Origin: RGIG5612 sp045616165
GTDB taxonomy: Bacteria; Bacillota; Clostridia; Lachnospirales; Lachnospiraceae
NCBI GenBank assembly: GCA_045616165.1
Contig: JAZLGF010000013.1
Coordinates: 124,001-188,000 of the forward strand
Length of the DNA stretch: 64,000 nucleotides
Direction: 5' to 3'
The notes beneath the pieces are model-generated. The model was given only the letters and a program-made list of their open reading frames with translations, searched no databases and was not told where the DNA came from. Both the position numbers and the translations under genes were made by a program. This document shows positions 52,753-60,770 of the stretch, in pieces (position 1 is the stretch's first letter; every line of letters starts with the position of its first letter).

Positions 52753-54390
52753 ATGGAAGAAAATAAAACTTCAAAAAACTTTATAGAAGTAGAAATAGAC
52801 AAGGACTTGGCCGATGGTGTATATAACCACGTAGAAACTAGGTTCCCTCCTGAACCTAATGGCTATTTACATATCGGTCACGCCAAATCTATTTTATTAA
52901 ATTCAGGCCTTGCTAAAGAATATAACGGTCTGTTTAATCTACGCTTTGATGATACAAACCCTACAAAGGAGGATGTGGAGTTTGTTGAATCTATTAAAGC
53001 GGATGTTGAATGGTTAGGTGCAGATTTTGAAGATAGACTTTATTTTGCGTCTGATTATTTTGACAAAATGTATGAGAGTGCTATTAAGCTTATAAAGGAT
53101 GGCAAAGCTTATGTTTGCGATTTATCTGCTGATGAAATCAGAGAATACAGAGGAACATATGAAAAGCCAGGTACAAATAGCCCATACAGAGACAGAAGTG
53201 TAGAAGAAAACTTGAGCTTATTTGAAGAAATGAAGAGCGGAGTTGTTCCTGATGGAAAAAGAGTTTTAAGAGCAAAGATAGATATGAGCTCTCCTAACAT
53301 GAATATGAGAGATCCAGTTATCTATAGAGTTGCTCATGTATCACATCATCGTACAGGTGATAAATGGTGTATTTATCCAATGTATGATTTTGCTCATCCT
53401 ATTGAGGATGCAGTTGAAGGTATTACACATTCAATCTGTACTATGGAATTTGAAGACCATAGACCTTTATATGATTGGGTAGTTAAAAATGTTGGTTTTG
53501 AAATGCCACCTCGTCAGATTGAATTTGCAAAGATGTATTTAACTGGTGTTATAACTGGTAAAAGATATATTAAAGAACTTGTTGCTAATGGAGTTGTTGA
53601 TGGCTGGGATGACCCTAGACTTGTTACTATCGCGGCACTTAGACGTCGTGGTTTTACTCCAGAATCAATACAGCAATTTATTAAGCTTAGTGGAGTTTCT
53701 AAAGCTCAAAGCTCTTCTGATTATGCAATGTTAGAATATTGCCTGAGAGAAGATTTAAAACCTAAGGCTCCTAGATATATGGCTGTATTAGACCCTATTA
53801 AACTTATTATAGATAATTATCCTGATGATCAAGTTGAGATGCTTGACGTAATTAATAATCCTGAAAATGAAGAATTAGGAAGTCGTAAAGTACCATTTTC
53901 AAAAGAACTTTATATAGACAGAGAAGATTTTATGGAAGTTCCACCTCCAAAATATTTTAGATTATTCCCTGGTAATGAAGTTCGCCTTATGAATGCATAT
54001 TTTGTTAAATGTGTTTCATTTGAAAAAGATGAGGAAGGAAAAGTAAGCGTTCTTCATTGCACATATGATCCAGAGACTAAGAGTGGTAGTGGATTTACCG
54101 GTAGAAAAGTTAAAGGCACAATTCATTGGGTTAGTGCAAAAGAAGCTGTTAAATGCGAAGCTAGGCTTTACGAACAATTAGTTGATGAAGAAAGAAACAT
54201 TAACCCTAATTCACTTACTGTTATGGAAAACTGTTTTGTTGAACCTGAACTTGCAAAAGCAAATAAAGGTGATAGCTTCCAGTTTGTAAGACATGGTTAT
54301 TTTAACGTTGATTCTAAAGATACAACAGATGATCATTTAGTATTTAATAGAATAGTTTCACTAAAGAGTTCTTTTAAACTTCCGCAATAA
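52753..54390 (+). CDS. glnS: Glutamine--tRNA ligase with altered KMSKS-type motif
   Basis: A 545-residue class I synthetase matching GlnRS along its length: FPPEPNGYLHIGHAKSI (HIGH at residues 40-43), RFDDTNPTKED, GWDDPRL, GSRKVPFSKELYID in the anticodon-binding part and KVKGTIHWVSA. The second signature, usually VMSKR, reads ITGKR (267-271), keeping the Lys-Arg but losing Met and Ser. It charges tRNA-Gln directly. It starts 5 bases after rplT without a clear ribosome site, suggesting coupling to the ribosomal operon. Confidence 0.93.
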   Translation: MEENKTSKNFIEVEIDKDLADGVYNHVETRFPPEPNGYLHIGHAKSILLNSGLAKEYNGLFNLRFDDTNPTKEDVEFVESIKADVEWLGADFEDRLYFASDYFDKMYESAIKLIKDGKAYVCDLSADEIREYRGTYEKPGTNSPYRDRSVEENLSLFEEMKSGVVPDGKRVLRAKIDMSSPNMNMRDPVIYRVAHVSHHRTGDKWCIYPMYDFAHPIEDAVEGITHSICTMEFEDHRPLYDWVVKNVGFEMPPRQIEFAKMYLTGVITGKRYIKELVANGVVDGWDDPRLVTIAALRRRGFTPESIQQFIKLSGVSKAQSSSDYAMLEYCLREDLKPKAPRYMAVLDPIKLIIDNYPDDQVEMLDVINNPENEELGSRKVPFSKELYIDREDFMEVPPPKYFRLFPGNEVRLMNAYFVKCVSFEKDEEGKVSVLHCTYDPETKSGSGFTGRKVKGTIHWVSAKEAVKCEARLYEQLVDEERNINPNSLTVMENCFVEPELAKANKGDSFQFVRHGYFNVDSKDTTDDHLVFNRIVSLKSSFKLPQ

Positions 54391-54400
54391 TATAGTGTTT

Positions 54401-54418
54401 CGAGCGCGAGCAGGAGGG
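54401..54418 (+). repeat. Fragment of the dprA-comM inverted-repeat element
   Basis: CGAGCGCGAGCAGGAGGG here is identical over 18 bases to 38687-38704 inside the 181-bp element. It lies between glnS and the rhamnosidase gene, and its AGGAGGG is the ribosome site of the latter. Confidence 0.65.
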
Positions 54419-54426
54419 AGTAATTT

Positions 54427-56970
54427 ATGGAACGTTCTTGGAATGCAAAGTGGATATCGCCTAAAAAAGGTGATAAGTTCCATCCAATATTCTTTAAAGA
54501 CTTTTTTATTGATGAAGAAATTAAAAAGGCCACCCTATATATTACAGGGCTTGGTCTTTTTGAGGCTTTTGTAAATGGAGTTAGAGTTGGAAATGAACTG
54601 CTTACTCCTTATATTTCTGATTATGAAAATTATATCCAATATTTTGAATACGATATTACTTCTTTGTTACATAGTGGTCCAATGTCTAGTACAAACTCGA
54701 TTGATGTTTCGTTAGGCAATGGTTGGTATAAAGGAAGATTTGGTTTAGAAGGTGAAGCGAATAATTTTGGTTCACGTTTTGCTTTGATTGCTGAAATAGT
54801 TATTGAAAAAAAATATTATGATTCGGATGATGATTTAGATATTCAGACAATAGATTTAAAAGGACCAATAAATATTAAGGAGTCAAATTCTCCTATTATT
54901 ACAATATCAACAGATGAAAGTTGGCTTTATTATGGTTCTGATATTGAAGCTAGTGGAATTTATGATGGAGAAATAATTAATAGACTTTTATGGGATGGAA
55001 AAGAAAACCCTGAAAAGAAACCTGATGTAATAAAACTTCCACAAAAACTTGTTAAATCTTATTCTTTACCTATCGTTGTAAAGGAACAATTAGAAGTTGA
55101 ACAAATTATTAGGACTCCTAAAGGAGAAACAATTTTAGATTTTGGCCAAAATTTTGCTGGCTTTGTTAAATTTAGAACTAATTTACCTAAGGGTACAAGA
55201 GTAAGACTGGAATTTTCAGAAGTTTTGCAAAATGGAAATTTCTATAATGAAAATTATAGGAGCGCGTTAGGCGGGCTTACTTATATTTCTGATGGAAAAC
55301 CAGATAATGTTATTCCGCATTTTACTTATTTTGCTGGTCGATATGTAAAAGTTACTGGATGGGAAGGAAATATTAATCCTGACGATTTTATTGGATGTGT
55401 TATTTATTCTGATATGGAACAAACAGGATTTATCAAAACTTCTAATGAAAAAATAAATAGACTTTTTGAAAACTGTATGTGGAGTCAAAAATCAAACTTT
55501 ATTGATATTCCAACAAATTGTCCTCAAAGAGATGAAAGATTGGGGTTTACGGGAAATATTGCACTTTTTGCGAAAACAGCTTGTTACAACATGTACGCAA
55601 AAGATTTTCTTAATAAATTTTTATTTGATTTAAGAGCAGAACAAATTAAATTAGATGGAGCTATTCCTACATATATTCCAGTAGTATCAAAAGCAACCGT
55701 TTCCGGACTTTGGGGCGATGTGGCAACTATTCTGCCTACTACAATTTATGAGATGTATGGTGATTTAGATGTTTTAGAAAATAACTATGATCTCATGAAA
55801 GACTGGGTTGATTACATTGATAATAAAGATTCTGAAAGAGAGACAAAACATTTTCTCTTTGATTTTGGATTCCAATATGGTGATTATGCTGCTTTAGACG
55901 CATATTCATTTGATAATCATAAAGGTGCAACTGATGATTATTTTATCGCTTCTGTTTACTATTATATGTCAATAAATATGCTTGCTAATGCAGCGTCATT
56001 TTTAGGCAAAATAGTAGACATGTTTAAGTATAAACAGTTAGCTGAAAATGTTAAAGACGCTATTATGAAAGAGTATTTTTCTAGTTCTGGAAGAATTACA
56101 ATAGATACTCAGACTGCTTATATTTTAGCGCTTAAAGCAGGCCTTTATGTTAGCAAAGAAAAGTTAATTGAAGGCTTAAAACTAAGATTAAAAAGAGATT
56201 GTTATAAAGTTAATGTTGGTTATGCTGCTATTCCTTACATTTTAGATGTCTTAGCGGATAACGGGATGGAAGAAATCGCATATAAATTTTTATTTAGTGA
56301 AAATTATCCCGGCTGGATTGATAGTGTCGACCAAGGGGCAACAACAATATGGGAAACATGGTGTACATTAGATGCATATGGAGTAATTAATCCTAATGAA
56401 TTAAATTCATGTAATCATTATGTATTTGGCTCTGTGATTGAATTTATGTATGCATATATGGGAGGAATTAAACCTTCTGAACCTGGATTTTCAAGAATAG
56501 AAATTAGGCCTATTATTAATCACAGACTTTCATCTTTCTATTGTAAATATAAATCTATTAAAGGAGATATTGTTTCTAGCTGGGAAATTAAAGAAGATGG
56601 AGAACTTTCATTCCACTTTGAAATACCTGAAGGAACTAAAGCAGATTTATTTATGCCATCATTTGAAATAAATGGTGTTAAAGTTATAGATGGATTATGT
56701 GTAAAAGAAGGAGTTTATGATTACTCTTATACACCAAAGGAAAGCTATATTAATAAATTCAGTAGTATGAGTACAATCGCTGAATATATGTCCGATGCGG
56801 CAGCTCGAATTATTATTGAAAAAAATTGTCCAATTCTTTATGAAATTTTATTAAATGCTAATGATGAAATATTATCAGAAACTATAGATTATTTTGATAA
56901 TAATAAAGTTGATTTGGTTTCCCAAGAGCAACTAGATAAAATTAAAGAAATGTTGTGGCAATTAATTTAA
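54427..56970 (+). CDS. GH78 family alpha-L-rhamnosidase-like glycosidase
   Basis: An 847-residue protein without signal peptide, so probably cytoplasmic. The N-terminal beta domain (WNAKWISP, YITGLGLFEAFVNGVRVG) and a bacterial rhamnosidase domain (ILDFGQNFAGFVKF) are followed by the (alpha/alpha)6 catalytic domain with NCPQRDERLGFTGN (363-377) and GATTIWETW, and a C-terminal beta domain. About 60 extra helical residues end the chain. The putative general acid Glu 370 is present, but the motif's usual final Asp (TGD) is Asn 377. It should release rhamnose from plant glycosides such as flavonoid rutinosides, or from bacterial polysaccharides. RBS AGGAGGG comes from the repeat fragment. Confidence 0.88.
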   Translation: MERSWNAKWISPKKGDKFHPIFFKDFFIDEEIKKATLYITGLGLFEAFVNGVRVGNELLTPYISDYENYIQYFEYDITSLLHSGPMSSTNSIDVSLGNGWYKGRFGLEGEANNFGSRFALIAEIVIEKKYYDSDDDLDIQTIDLKGPINIKESNSPIITISTDESWLYYGSDIEASGIYDGEIINRLLWDGKENPEKKPDVIKLPQKLVKSYSLPIVVKEQLEVEQIIRTPKGETILDFGQNFAGFVKFRTNLPKGTRVRLEFSEVLQNGNFYNENYRSALGGLTYISDGKPDNVIPHFTYFAGRYVKVTGWEGNINPDDFIGCVIYSDMEQTGFIKTSNEKINRLFENCMWSQKSNFIDIPTNCPQRDERLGFTGNIALFAKTACYNMYAKDFLNKFLFDLRAEQIKLDGAIPTYIPVVSKATVSGLWGDVATILPTTIYEMYGDLDVLENNYDLMKDWVDYIDNKDSERETKHFLFDFGFQYGDYAALDAYSFDNHKGATDDYFIASVYYYMSINMLANAASFLGKIVDMFKYKQLAENVKDAIMKEYFSSSGRITIDTQTAYILALKAGLYVSKEKLIEGLKLRLKRDCYKVNVGYAAIPYILDVLADNGMEEIAYKFLFSENYPGWIDSVDQGATTIWETWCTLDAYGVINPNELNSCNHYVFGSVIEFMYAYMGGIKPSEPGFSRIEIRPIINHRLSSFYCKYKSIKGDIVSSWEIKEDGELSFHFEIPEGTKADLFMPSFEINGVKVIDGLCVKEGVYDYSYTPKESYINKFSSMSTIAEYMSDAAARIIIEKNCPILYEILLNANDEILSETIDYFDNNKVDLVSQEQLDKIKEMLWQLI

Positions 56971-56991
56971 TCCCAATATGTAGTGTTTTAC

Positions 56992-57021
56992 TTGCAACGT
57001 CAACGCTATATAAGTTATAAT
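56992..57021 (+). promoter_or_regulatory. Predicted promoter of nrdR operon
   Basis: TTGCAA (56992-56997), an 18-base spacer and perfect TATAAT (57016-57021), about 30 bases before nrdR. Confidence 0.55.
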
Positions 57022-57049
57022 TTATTTATTAAAAACGGAGGCGATTGTT

Positions 57050-57499
57050 ATGAAATGTCCATTTTGTAGTTGTATTGATACAAAAGTTTTAGATTCTCGT
57101 CCAAATGATGATAGAACAGCAATTAGAAGAAGACGTGAATGTGAAAAGTGTAAAAAAAGATTTACTACATATGAAAAAATTGACACGATTCCTTTGATTG
57201 TTATTAAGAAAGATAACAATAGAGAAGCATATGATCGTACAAAGATTGAAAAAGGTGTACTTAAAGCATGCTATAAAAGACCTGTTTCAGCGGATCGTCT
57301 AGAAAAGTTAATTGAAGATATTGAAAGCGATATTTATTCTGCTGGTGTATCAGAGATAAAAAGTACAATTATTGGTGAATTCGTTATGAATAGAATTAAA
57401 GAAGTTGACCAGGTTGCTTACGTTAGATTTGCTTCTGTTTATAGAGAGTTCCAAGACGTTAACACATTTATCGACGAAATTAATAAACTTAATAAGTAA
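57050..57499 (+). CDS. nrdR: Transcriptional repressor NrdR
   Basis: A 149-residue protein with the N-terminal zinc ribbon CPFC..C and CEKCKKRFTTYE, then an ATP-cone (VIKKDNNREAYDRTKIEKG). NrdR represses ribonucleotide reductase genes in response to (d)ATP. Length and motifs are standard. RBS GGAGGCG. Its stop overlaps the next ATG (TAATG). Confidence 0.97.
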   Translation: MKCPFCSCIDTKVLDSRPNDDRTAIRRRRECEKCKKRFTTYEKIDTIPLIVIKKDNNREAYDRTKIEKGVLKACYKRPVSADRLEKLIEDIESDIYSAGVSEIKSTIIGEFVMNRIKEVDQVAYVRFASVYREFQDVNTFIDEINKLNK

Positions 57500-58020
57500 T
57501 GTTTAAGAAATTCTATCCAACTGTGTATTCTCCTAGTGTATACACAGTTGATTTTTCTAATTTATATAATAAAGGCTATAAAGGTTTGATTCTTGATATT
57601 GATAATACCTTTGTAGCACATGGAGCGCCAGCTAACGAAAAAGCAATTGCGCTTTTTAATGAGTTACATAATATTGGATTTAAAACCTGTATTATTTCTA
57701 ACAATCATGAAGAAAGAGTAAAATCATTTGCAGATAAAGTTGATAGTTTATATATTTTTGAAGCTAATAAACCGTCAAAAGAAAATTATATTAAAGCTGC
57801 TATGATGATGGATACTCCAATTTCACAAGTTATTTTTATTGGCGATCAGTTATTTACAGATATTTTTGGTGCTAATAATTCGGGAATAAAAAGTATATTA
57901 GTAAAACCGATAAATATTGATCCATATTTTTACATTAAGCTTAAACGCTTTGGAGAAAGAATAGTTTTACCATTTTATTTTAGATATGCTAAGAAGCATC
58001 CAGAAAAATTCAGTTTATGA
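57499..58020 (+). CDS. YqeG-family HAD-superfamily (IIIA) phosphatase
   Basis: A 173-residue HAD protein with motif I GLILDIDNTFVAHG, motif II IISNN, Lys in NKPSKENY and motif III FIGDQLFTDIFGAN. The YqeG type acts on phosphorylated lipids or small molecules in Firmicutes; the substrate is unknown here. It often precedes aroE, as it does in this window (ATGA overlap with aroE). Confidence 0.9.
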   Translation: MFKKFYPTVYSPSVYTVDFSNLYNKGYKGLILDIDNTFVAHGAPANEKAIALFNELHNIGFKTCIISNNHEERVKSFADKVDSLYIFEANKPSKENYIKAAMMMDTPISQVIFIGDQLFTDIFGANNSGIKSILVKPINIDPYFYIKLKRFGERIVLPFYFRYAKKHPEKFSL

Positions 58021-58754
58021 AAAGTTATTTTAATCCAGATAATATAAAATATTTAACAGGACTCATTGGGAGTCCTGTTTCACATAGTTTATCACCATCT
58101 TTGTTTAAGATATTTTATTTTCAAAATAAGATGGATGAATATAGGTATGTATTAATTGATTCATCGGTTAAGGGGCTTGAACAAACTATTAATTCTTTAG
58201 ATGAAAGATTTGTTGGGTTTAATGTTACTATGCCGGATAAAATTAATATAATTGATTATCTTGATGAACTTTCAAGCGAAGCAAGAGCTATTGGTTCGGT
58301 AAATACTGTTAAAATTAAAGAAGGAAAATTAATTGGTTATAATACCGATGGAAAAGGCTTTGTTAATGCACTTATGAAAAACAATGTAAAGCCAGAAAAC
58401 AAGAATGTTGTAATTTTTGGAGCTGGTGGAGCCTCTAAAGCAATTTCTTATGAGCTAGGTAAACTAAATGCAAATATTAAAATTCTTCATAGACCACAAA
58501 AAGAAGAATTAAATTCATCTTTAGAAAACTGTGATATTTTTATAAATGCTTCTCCAGTAGGAATGGACGGATATAGTTCTCCTGTTGAAAAGTTTGATAA
58601 TGTAAAAAAAGATTTGTTTGTTGCAGATTTAATCTATCATCCTTCTCAAACGATACTATTAAAAAAAGCTAGATTAGCATGTCTTAAGACTATGAACGGT
58701 TATGACATGCTTTATGAACAAGCGAAACTATCTTTCGATATTTTTCATAATTAA
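58017..58754 (+). CDS. aroE: Shikimate dehydrogenase
   Basis: A 245-residue enzyme with GLIGSPVSHSLSPSLF, the catalytic NVTMPDK (Lys), NTDGKGFV (Asp), GAGGASKAI for NADPH and a C-terminal MLYEQAKLSF. It reduces 3-dehydroshikimate to shikimate. It is somewhat shorter than the usual 270-290, mainly in the cofactor domain. It works in the same pathway as the AroD-AroK fusion at 62.5 kb. Confidence 0.92.
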   Translation: MKSYFNPDNIKYLTGLIGSPVSHSLSPSLFKIFYFQNKMDEYRYVLIDSSVKGLEQTINSLDERFVGFNVTMPDKINIIDYLDELSSEARAIGSVNTVKIKEGKLIGYNTDGKGFVNALMKNNVKPENKNVVIFGAGGASKAISYELGKLNANIKILHRPQKEELNSSLENCDIFINASPVGMDGYSSPVEKFDNVKKDLFVADLIYHPSQTILLKKARLACLKTMNGYDMLYEQAKLSFDIFHN

Positions 58755-58766
58755 TTTTATTATTAG

Positions 58767-58834
58767 AGCGAAGTCGTATAATTCGTTCCTGGCTCGGGTT
58801 CCAACTCGCCGATAACGAATTATATGACTTCGCT
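58767..58834. repeat. Long imperfect hairpin in the aroE-ABC intergenic region
   Basis: Twenty-one-base arms (58767-58787 AGCGAAGTCGTATAATTCGT.., 58814-58834 AACGAATTATATGACTTCGC..) pair with one G-T. The 26-base loop is GC-richer and partly self-complementary (GGC...GCC). No T-run follows, so it is unlikely to be a simple terminator; a structured intergenic repeat is more likely. Confidence 0.7.
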
Positions 58835-58863
58835 TGAAATAATTTGCCATGAACGAAATATCT

Positions 58864-58913
58864 GGCTTTGCTTAATAAAAAATAAAATGGCTTTACTTAA
58901 TAAACAATAAAAT
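58864..58913 (+). repeat. Two 25-bp direct repeats upstream of the ABC exporter
   Basis: GGCTTTGCTTAATAAAAAAT.. and GGCTTTACTTAATAAACAAT.. are tandem 25-base units, followed by a third degenerate start (GGTTGTATTAATAAT). They may be an operator array or a duplication. The rest of 58755-59012 holds nothing recognised beyond RBS AGGAG. Confidence 0.6.
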
Positions 58914-59012
58914 GGTTGTATTAATAATGTAAAAATACTACAATATTTATTTAGAGTTAAATGTAATTTATAGGGGAGACTTAAAGAAAAATACTAGTTT
59001 TAGGAGTTACAA

Positions 59013-60770
59013 ATGGTAAAGTTATTTAAGTTTTTAACAAAAAGAGACTGGTTGTATATCTTCTTTGTTTTATGCTTTACGATTATAGGCGTTTGGCTTA
59101 ATTTACTTATGCCAGATTATATGACAAAGGTTACCCAGTTAGTTGAAACGGGCGGAGCCATAAGCGAAGTTTGGAAGTCTGGTTTAATAATGCTTCTATG
59201 CGCTATAGGTGATGCGCTTTGTGCAATTATTCTTGGCTTTTTTGCTGCAAAAGTTGCCGCTAATTTTTCAGCAAATTTAAGAGAACAAATCTACAATAAA
59301 GTAATTGAATTTTCTATGGAAGAGGTAAGTAATTTTTCTACTTCATCTCTTTTAACTAGATCAACGAATGATGTTACCCAAATTACTATGCTTATTGCTA
59401 TGGGACTTCAGGCATTACTTAGAGCCCCTATTATTGCTATTTGGGCATTTGTTAAAATATTAGGAAGAGCGTATCAGTTACTTATCATATTAGGTATCGC
59501 TATTATAATTGTTGTTTGCGTTATTGCGGTATCTATGGTTTTAGTTATTCCTAAGTTTAAGCTTATTCAAAAACTCACAGATAATTTAAATAGAGTTACA
59601 AGAGAAAATCTTACTGGCGTTAGAGTAGTAAGAGCTTATAATGCTGAAGAATATCAACAAAACAAATTTTTAGTTGCTAATAAGGATTTATTTGATAACC
59701 ATTTATTCACAGGAAAAATAATGGCTTATCTTGCACCAGGACTTCAATTTGTTATGAGTATGACTTCACTAGCTATTTATTGGGTTGGAGCAATTGTTAT
59801 TCAAAATCAAAGCGAACCATTAATTAGAATTGAAATGTTTAGTGAACTTGTAACATTTATGTCTTATGGAATTCAGATTATTGTTGCTTTTATGATGGTT
59901 GCAATGATTTTCATTATGCTCCCACGTGCTATGGTTGCTGCAGGACGTATTAATGAAGTTTTAGATAAGAATACGAAGATTTTTGATGGAGCAGGAAATA
60001 AAACAGATATAAAAGGCAAAGTTGAATTTGTTGATGTTGATTTTGCTTATCCAGATGCTCAGGAAAAAGTCTTAAACGATGTAACATTTACTGCCAATCC
60101 GGGACAAACAGTTGCTTTTATTGGATCTACAGGATCAGGAAAGAGTACACTTATTAATCTCGTCCCAAGATTCTTTGATGTAACTGGCGGTAAAATATTA
60201 GTAGACGGCGTTGATGTGCGTGATTATAAAGTTTCTGATTTACATGATAAAATCGGTTATATTTCGCAGAAAGCTATGCTTTTTAAGGGAACAATTCGTT
60301 CTAATATAGCTTATGGTAATTATAGAGAAGAAGATATTGATGATGAAAAAGTAATTCATTCGCTTTTAGTTGCTCAAGGTGAGGATGTTCTTAATCAATC
60401 CGAGAATGGAATTTATAATGAAGTTGCTCAAGGAGGAACGAACTTCTCTGGAGGTCAAAAGCAACGTATTTCTATAGCCAGAGCTATTTATAAAAAGCCT
60501 GAAATTTTTATTTTCGATGATTCTTTTTCTGCACTTGATTATAAAACAGATAAGGCTTTAAGAGCTGCACTAAAAGAAGAAACTAATGGTGCAACTATTT
60601 TAATTGTTGCTCAGCGTATTGGTACAGTAAAAGACGCTGATTTAATTGTTGTTTTAGATGAAGGCAGAGTTGCTGGTATGGGTAAACATGAAGATTTATT
60701 AAAATCATGTGAAGTATACAAGCAAATTGCTTATTCACAGTTATCAGAGGAGGAATTAGCCAATGCGTAG
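59013..60770 (+). CDS. ABC exporter half-transporter, degenerate-site subunit
   Basis: A 585-residue protein with six membrane helices and an ATPase domain: Walker A GSTGSGKST (about 371), signature NFSGGQ and Walker B IFIFDDSFSALD. The catalytic Glu after Walker B is Asp, and the switch His is Gln (IVAQRIGT). These changes mark the non-hydrolysing site of heterodimeric exporters such as BmrCD or TM287/288. It overlaps the partner gene by 8 bases. Substrate unknown: drugs, lipids or peptides. Confidence 0.92.
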   Translation: MVKLFKFLTKRDWLYIFFVLCFTIIGVWLNLLMPDYMTKVTQLVETGGAISEVWKSGLIMLLCAIGDALCAIILGFFAAKVAANFSANLREQIYNKVIEFSMEEVSNFSTSSLLTRSTNDVTQITMLIAMGLQALLRAPIIAIWAFVKILGRAYQLLIILGIAIIIVVCVIAVSMVLVIPKFKLIQKLTDNLNRVTRENLTGVRVVRAYNAEEYQQNKFLVANKDLFDNHLFTGKIMAYLAPGLQFVMSMTSLAIYWVGAIVIQNQSEPLIRIEMFSELVTFMSYGIQIIVAFMMVAMIFIMLPRAMVAAGRINEVLDKNTKIFDGAGNKTDIKGKVEFVDVDFAYPDAQEKVLNDVTFTANPGQTVAFIGSTGSGKSTLINLVPRFFDVTGGKILVDGVDVRDYKVSDLHDKIGYISQKAMLFKGTIRSNIAYGNYREEDIDDEKVIHSLLVAQGEDVLNQSENGIYNEVAQGGTNFSGGQKQRISIARAIYKKPEIFIFDDSFSALDYKTDKALRAALKEETNGATILIVAQRIGTVKDADLIVVLDEGRVAGMGKHEDLLKSCEVYKQIAYSQLSEEELANA

